A stretch of DNA of 64,000 bases from Bacteroidota bacterium (GTDB taxonomy: Bacteria > Bacteroidota > Bacteroidia > Flavobacteriales > Weeksellaceae): positions 1 through 64,000 of the forward strand of contig JAEXBS010000006.1 in assembly GCA_023393915.1 (NCBI GenBank), in the 5' to 3' direction. Of the stretch, positions 59,975 to 64,000 are shown in pieces. A model generated the notes under the pieces. The model was not told the origin of the DNA and ran no database searches. It was given only the letters and a program-made list of their open reading frames with translations. How positions within the stretch are numbered: the first letter of the stretch is position 1; every line of letters starts with the position of its first letter. The position numbers were made by a program, and so were the translations under genes.

Positions 59975-59992
59975 ACATATTATAATATATGT
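59975..59992. promoter_or_regulatory. Probable HipB operator over the hipB start
   Basis: ACATAT-TATAAT-ATATGT has 6-bp inverted arms and includes the first bases of the ATG at 59989. A TATATTTA -7-like element lies at 59968. Autorepression by HipB is expected for this family. Confidence 0.5.
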
Positions 59993-60261
59993 ACATGTTA
60001 GAATTTTTAACCATTCAAGAAGTCAAATCGAATATTGGAATATGGTGCAAAGCCCTTAGGAAAGAGCGAGGTATTTCACAAGCGGAATTAGCTAGAGAGC
60101 TTTCCCTTTCGACCCTTACCATTTCAAAGCTTGAGAAAGGTAAAAATCCTACATTGGATACTCTTTTGAAAGTCATGAAGTATTTTCAAGAAATGGATTC
60201 GCTGAACAGGTGGATAGTGGAAAAAATACAAGATCTTGAATCTAAACCATCATTGTACTAA
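59989..60261 (+). CDS. hipB: HipB-like antitoxin, XRE-family
   Basis: 90 residues. HTH: CKALRKERGISQAELAREL, then LSLSTLTISKLEKGKNP, followed by LDTLLKVMKYFQ. The stop overlaps the hipA start by one base (TAATG). It would bind its own operator and neutralise HipA. The start may be ATG 59989 or 59995. Confidence 0.88.
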   Translation: MYMLEFLTIQEVKSNIGIWCKALRKERGISQAELARELSLSTLTISKLEKGKNPTLDTLLKVMKYFQEMDSLNRWIVEKIQDLESKPSLY

Positions 60262-61535
60262 TGGCAAAAATTCAGATTATCACCATTTCTTATCGAGATG
60301 TAGAAATTGGAAGAGTAGGCTACGATGAAAATAGTAAAAAGTCCTATTTTCAGTACCATGCTGAATTTTTGAAGAGTGGAATTTATAAGAATTTGTTTCC
60401 CTTTATCTTAAAAAGGACTCCGTCCGTTCAGGTTTTTTCAAATTATAATAGCGACGCTTTTCGTGGACTTCCTCCAATGATTGCTGACTCTTTGCCAGAT
60501 ACATTCGGAAACTTTATTTTTAGAGAATGGCTTGAAGCTACCAACCAGAAATCAACGAGCTTAACTGCTTTAGAACAGCTCACCTATGTGGGTAAACGTG
60601 CTATGGGTGCGATCGAGTTTCAACCTGCTAAAGAGCTAACTGCAAGTACTACCATTGATATAGAGAAGATTGCTGAGGTTCTTAGAAAAGTGTTAGACCT
60701 GAAGTTGAGTACCCAGGAGAAAGGGCTTTCGGGTGTTTTATTACTAAATATTTTTAAAATTGGAACTTCGGCAGGAGGAGTTAGGCCCAAAATAATAGTG
60801 TCAGAGCATAAAGAATCTGAGATCCTAGATCCCGGTGATTTATATACTTCCTCTGATTATAATCATTGGTTAGTAAAGTTAGCATTGGAGCAAGACAAAC
60901 CCTATGTACAGGAGCAGTTGGAATTTGTTTATTATAAATTGGCCACAGGGCTTGGAATCGAAATGATGCCCTCAAAACTAATCCATAGTAAACATTTTGC
61001 AACTTTGAGATTCGACCGACAGAATGGGCAGAAGCAGCATGTGTTAACCGCTTCTGGTCTAACGGGTTGGAACTATAAAGATCCGGAGCCTTCGAGTTAT
61101 GAAAATCTATTCAAGTTGTCGCATGCATTACACCTGCCCCACCGAGATTTAGTACAGCTTTTTAAGCGTATGGTTTTTAATGTGGTTTTTGCTAATAGTG
61201 ATGACCATTTGAAAAATTTTTCTTTTTTGTATAACGATCAAATAGACGGATGGAACTTGGCTCCTGCGTACGATCTGAACTATCCATTTAATGTTTTACT
61301 CAATGTATCAAAAGTTAATCGGGCCCTTTCTGTGAATGGAAAACGGGATCAAATCCGTCGCGAAGACCTTTTAGAACTTGCAGTTGCTTATAGTATAAAG
61401 GGAGCAAGCGGTATTATCGATGCTAATCTTAATACTACAAATGATTTTAAATTATTGTGTGACGATGTGGGTTTACCTAGTTGGGTGGTAGATAGAATAG
61501 CTTTACAATTTAATAGATTCGAGAGTAAAGTTTAG
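60261..61535 (+). CDS. hipA: HipA-like toxin kinase (type II toxin-antitoxin)
   Basis: 424 residues. N-terminal Couple_HipA-like part, then GTSAGGVRPKIIV (Gly-rich loop with the Ser/Ala-Gly-Gly-x-RPK motif), and the kinase core VVFANSDDHLKNFSFL (catalytic Asp and Asn) with LAPAYDLNYP (metal-binding Asp). HipA phosphorylates a translation component, such as glutamyl-tRNA synthetase in E. coli; the target here is unknown. Key residues are intact, so it should be active. It pairs with hipB immediately upstream. Confidence 0.93.
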   Translation: MAKIQIITISYRDVEIGRVGYDENSKKSYFQYHAEFLKSGIYKNLFPFILKRTPSVQVFSNYNSDAFRGLPPMIADSLPDTFGNFIFREWLEATNQKSTSLTALEQLTYVGKRAMGAIEFQPAKELTASTTIDIEKIAEVLRKVLDLKLSTQEKGLSGVLLLNIFKIGTSAGGVRPKIIVSEHKESEILDPGDLYTSSDYNHWLVKLALEQDKPYVQEQLEFVYYKLATGLGIEMMPSKLIHSKHFATLRFDRQNGQKQHVLTASGLTGWNYKDPEPSSYENLFKLSHALHLPHRDLVQLFKRMVFNVVFANSDDHLKNFSFLYNDQIDGWNLAPAYDLNYPFNVLLNVSKVNRALSVNGKRDQIRREDLLELAVAYSIKGASGIIDANLNTTNDFKLLCDDVGLPSWVVDRIALQFNRFESKV

Positions 61536-61611
61536 CTGTTCTTAATTGGGATAAACCAGTAATCGATTTTCGTCCTTAATTAGAAACCTGTATTTTTTTT
61601 CAATTAATCCT

Positions 61612-61619
61612 TACCTTTG
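61612..61619 (+). promoter_or_regulatory. -7 promoter element of rnpB
   Basis: TACCTTTG about nine bases before the first P1 bases of the RNase P RNA. Confidence 0.55.
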
Positions 61620-61625
61620 CCCTCC

Positions 61626-61940
61626 ATAAGAAGCTTGGCTTGTTGATTTTTACGTTTAAAGTAAAGGTAGGAAAGTCCGGACACCATAGGGCAGTATAGC
61701 GGATAACATCCGTCCACAGTGATGTGAGGACCAGTGCAACAGAAAGCAAGTACAGTTCGGCTGTAGTGAAACCAGGTAAACTCTATACGGTGCAATGGTA
61801 AGTATATCGGCAGCTAAGGGCGGCCCGCCTTTTGCCGAGGGGTAATCAGCTCAAGTTTTATAGCAATATAAAACGTAGATAAATAACAAGCGCTCCTTTT
61901 TCTTAAGGGAGTACAGAATCCGGCTTATAGAGCTTCTTGT
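61626..61940 (+). ncRNA. rnpB: RNase P RNA
   Basis: Bacterial type A RNase P RNA. The 5' P1 strand AAGAAGCT (61628) pairs with AGCTTCTT (61931). The core reads GGAAAGTCCGGACACCATAG and, near the 3' end, ACAGAATCCGGCTTAT. ACAGAAA and TGCAACAGAAAGC also fit the conserved core. It is the catalytic RNA for tRNA 5' maturation. Ends are approximate by a few bases. Confidence 0.93.
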
Positions 61941-61945
61941 GGTTT

Positions 61946-62818
61946 TTACTTTTCGTTTTCTAGACTCTTTTTTGCTTCCTGTAATTTCTCATCGTATTGG
62001 TCAGGGAAATCGGGAAACTCGAGTTTCATTCCCTCTAGCGCATCGATAATGATTTGAACGGCAGCCACTCTAGCGAACCATTTCTGGTCTGCAGGAACGA
62101 TGTACCAAGGCGCATGGTCTTTTGAAGTTTTAGATATAGCTTCTTCGTAGGCTTTTTGGTATTCTTCCCAAAGTGCTCTTTCTTCTAGATCGCCAAAGGA
62201 GAACTTCCAGTTTTTATCTTCTTCGTTAATCCGGTCCAAAAATCTTTGCTTTTGCTCATCTTTAGAAACGTGAAGGAAAATTTTTACGATTTTGGTTCCG
62301 TTACGAGCAATATGCTTTTCAAAATCTTCGATGCTTTCATAGCGCTCGTCCCAGAACTTTTCATCAAAGTCCTTGACATTGTCCCACACTTTTTCACTTA
62401 AGTTGTATTCTGGATGTACCTTGCACACTAGGACGCTCTCGTAATGGCTTCTGTTGAAAATTCCGATTTTTCCTTTCTCGGGTAAGGCCAAATAGTGACG
62501 CCAAAGAAAGTCATGGGAATATTCTTTTGTTGAAGGAGTTTTGAAGGAGTGAACCTCGCAGCCTTGGGGATTGACTCCACCAAATACATGTTCAATCATA
62601 CTGTCCTTTCCTGCAGCATCCATGGCTTGCAAAACAATGAGAAGCGACTTGGAACCATCAGCATAAAGTGTTTCTTGAAGTTCATAGAGTTTCTTTTTCT
62701 CAAGCTCTAAGAGTGCTTTTCCTTGAGATTTACTCATTTCCCCTTCGTAAGAGGTGGAGAAGTCTTCAAGTTTAATTTTTCCTTTTGCTCTAAAGTGTTC
62801 GCTGTAGTCGAGTTCCAT
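61946..62818 (-). CDS. Polyphosphate kinase 2 family protein
   Basis: 290 residues. Walker A: VLQAMDAAGKDSMIEHV; Walker B-like: IFNRSHYESVLV; lid region with KWFARVAAVQIIIDAL at the end. PPK2-family enzymes use polyphosphate to phosphorylate nucleotides or the reverse. Substrate preference (AMP, ADP, GDP) cannot be told. The stop lies a few bases from the converging rnpB end. Confidence 0.92.
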   Translation of the reverse strand: MELDYSEHFRAKGKIKLEDFSTSYEGEMSKSQGKALLELEKKKLYELQETLYADGSKSLLIVLQAMDAAGKDSMIEHVFGGVNPQGCEVHSFKTPSTKEYSHDFLWRHYLALPEKGKIGIFNRSHYESVLVCKVHPEYNLSEKVWDNVKDFDEKFWDERYESIEDFEKHIARNGTKIVKIFLHVSKDEQKQRFLDRINEEDKNWKFSFGDLEERALWEEYQKAYEEAISKTSKDHAPWYIVPADQKWFARVAAVQIIIDALEGMKLEFPDFPDQYDEKLQEAKKSLENEK

Positions 62819-62876
62819 TGAATTTTATGTTTAGTTCTTTTAAAAATACAATTTTTTGACCAAAGTGAGAATCAAA

Positions 62877-62903
62877 CAAAAAAGCGCCTCATTGAGACGC
62901 TCT
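62877..62903 (-). terminator. Terminator of the DUF1573 gene
   Basis: On the minus strand AGCGTCTCA and TGAGGCGCT form a 9-bp stem (one G-T pair), followed by a T tract. Confidence 0.88.
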
Positions 62904-62928
62904 TTGTAGTAGTTTTGATTATTTTCTT

Positions 62929-63345
62929 TTAAGATTTTCTAACGGGAGCTTTCTTAACTCCTCTAGCTGCAGTAGTAGCCTTTGGCTCAACAGTTCCTTT
63001 GATGTAAAGAGTTACTCTGCCATGATCTGGATCGTTAGAATAAACTTCAATTAGCTTCGAGAATTCTCCTAAAATACGAGTATCGTATCCTACGGTGATA
63101 TGAGCTGATTTTCCAGGCATAATAGGATCCGAGCTCCATTTTGGAGTAGTACATCCACAAGCAGCTTGTACTTTGTTGAGTATAAGAGGTTTTTTTCCCG
63201 TGTTTTGAACGGTGAAATTACGCTGAGCTACGCTTCCTTCCGCGATGCTTCCAAAATTAATAGTAGTTTGATCAAAAGCGATACTTTGTGCAAAGAATGC
63301 AGTAAATCCTAAAAAGAGTAAGGATAGGGTAAATACTTTTTTCAT
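62929..63345 (-). CDS. DUF1573 domain exported protein
   Basis: 138 residues. The signal peptide ends FFAQS. A single Ig-like DUF1573 domain follows: INFGSIAEGSVAQRNFTVQN, then ACGCTTPKWS (conserved Cys pair) and VEVYSNDPDHGRVTLYIKG. It ends in a basic tail (RGVKKAPVRKS). DUF1573 proteins are abundant secreted beta-sandwich proteins in Bacteroidota with unknown role. Monocistronic. Confidence 0.9.
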   Translation of the reverse strand: MKKVFTLSLLFLGFTAFFAQSIAFDQTTINFGSIAEGSVAQRNFTVQNTGKKPLILNKVQAACGCTTPKWSSDPIMPGKSAHITVGYDTRILGEFSKLIEVYSNDPDHGRVTLYIKGTVEPKATTAARGVKKAPVRKS

Positions 63346-63521
63346 AAGTTTTGGTTTTAAATTTCTAATGGGGCCTTTTTTAGACCCGAAAAGAGAGACA
63401 AAGTTAAAAATTATTTGAAAATACCGATTTCAAGTTTTGTTAACAGGCAAAAGAGGAGTGATTTCAAAAGAGCCAAAAGACAATTGCGCTTCAATCTTTA
63501 TGCACTAATCGGGGATTTCCC

Positions 63522-63529
63522 TATTTTTG
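63522..63529 (+). promoter_or_regulatory. -7 promoter element of valS
   Basis: TATTTTTG, 29 bases before the valS ATG. Confidence 0.6.
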
Positions 63530-63558
63530 CAGAATAATTGAAATTAAAGAACTTTATA

Positions 63559-64000
63559 TGTCACTAAGCGAGAAGTACAATCCTTTGGAAACGGAAGAAA
63601 AATGGTACCAATACTGGCTGGATAACGGGTATTTTCACTCCACTCCAGACGAAAGAGAGCCGTATACCGTCGTCATTCCTCCGCCCAACGTCACGGGGAT
63701 TCTTCACATGGGACATATGCTCAATAATACGATTCAAGACGTACTGGTAAGACGTGCCCGTATGAGAGGATACAATGCTTGCTGGGTTCCTGGAACCGAC
63801 CACGCTTCTATTGCTACAGAAGCCAAAGTAGTAGCAAAACTAAAAAGCGAGGGCATTGAAAAGAAAGATTTAGATAGAGAAACCTTTTTAAAGCATGCTT
63901 GGGAGTGGACCGATGAGTACGGAGGAACCATTTTAAAGCAGCTTCAAAGACTAGGAGCATCTTGCGATTGGGACCGTACGCGTTTTACTATGGAGCCCAA
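63559..64000 (+). CDS. valS: Valyl-tRNA synthetase (5' part, runs off the window)
   Basis: The first 147 codons are present, starting MSLSEKYNPLETEEKWYQYW. The HIGH-type motif reads PPPNVTGILHMGHMLNNT, followed by RMRGYNACWVPGTDHASIAT, unmistakable for ValRS of class I. It charges tRNA-Val and edits threonyl mischarging. The KMSKS loop lies outside the window. Confidence 0.96.

Noticed and set aside
61604..61795. Minus-strand open frame of 63 codons
   Set aside because: It is antisense to the RNase P RNA and has no protein-like features.

Overview
The window looks like the chromosome of a member of the Flavobacteriia (Bacteroidota). Three things support this. Many genes carry a TAnnTTTG -7 promoter element with little Shine-Dalgarno signal. 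Several families are typical of the class (DUF6427/DUF6341, DUF4254, DUF4292, BshA, CarboxypepD_reg-type TonB receptors). The tmRNA tag is of Bacteroidota type and ends in ALAA. The genus cannot be fixed from sequence alone. Most of the window is ordinary core genome.

Layout. 1-2.9 kb is an accessory scar: two metal-type Cys-rich exported proteins, a tyrosine recombinase that has lost its N-terminus, and about 720 non-coding bases up to tRNA-Gln. 3-10.4 kb holds menE-arfB, a deoxyhypusine-synthase-like gene, an alkyltransferase-like repair protein, recA, an MpaB-type oxygenase and pfkA-gapA. 10.5-13.9 kb is a predicted zinc/transition-metal uptake operon (His/Cys-rich exported protein, TonB receptor, lipoprotein). 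14-22.4 kb has tig, lipoproteins, DUF3109, DUF6427/DUF6341, two tandem paralogues of an unknown secreted family (the second apparently frameshifted), a universal stress protein, an NPP-type phosphodiesterase and a cytoplasmic alpha-amylase.

22.4-28.9 kb is the most interesting region. It is an operon-like set of pilin-like subunit, PapD-like chaperone, two-domain tip-adhesin-like protein and usher-like outer-membrane barrel, preceded by an AraC-family regulator with repeats and palindromes between regulator and operon. This has the logic of a chaperone-usher fimbria, in a phylum whose known fimbriae are built from lipoproteins (type V). The C-terminus of the adhesin-like protein visibly repeats the motifs of the pilin-like protein.

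29-44.7 kb contains punA-lpxK, yedK, a small membrane protein/DUF2975/XRE cassette, tmRNA, phosphatases, a secreted amylase lipoprotein, an Rrf2 regulator whose matching operators lie before itself and before an oxidoreductase-DoxX pair, bshA-pspC and a GH3 hexosaminidase. 44.8-53.1 kb holds ribA, a DUF4254-tatA-envC-DUF4292 run, an outer-membrane protein and a nucleotidyltransferase-dut-flippase run. 53.2-64 kb has pyrC, a lysoplasmalogenase, a GreA-like protein, a nitroreductase, rpsP and rimM (separated by a convergent phosphoesterase), a repeat-rich AT-rich gap, hipBA, RNase P RNA, a PPK2 kinase, DUF1573 and the start of valS.

Start codons were moved inward where the longest reading frame would begin inside or upstream of a promoter or before a signal peptide. 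Functions rest on motif recognition; no database search was run.
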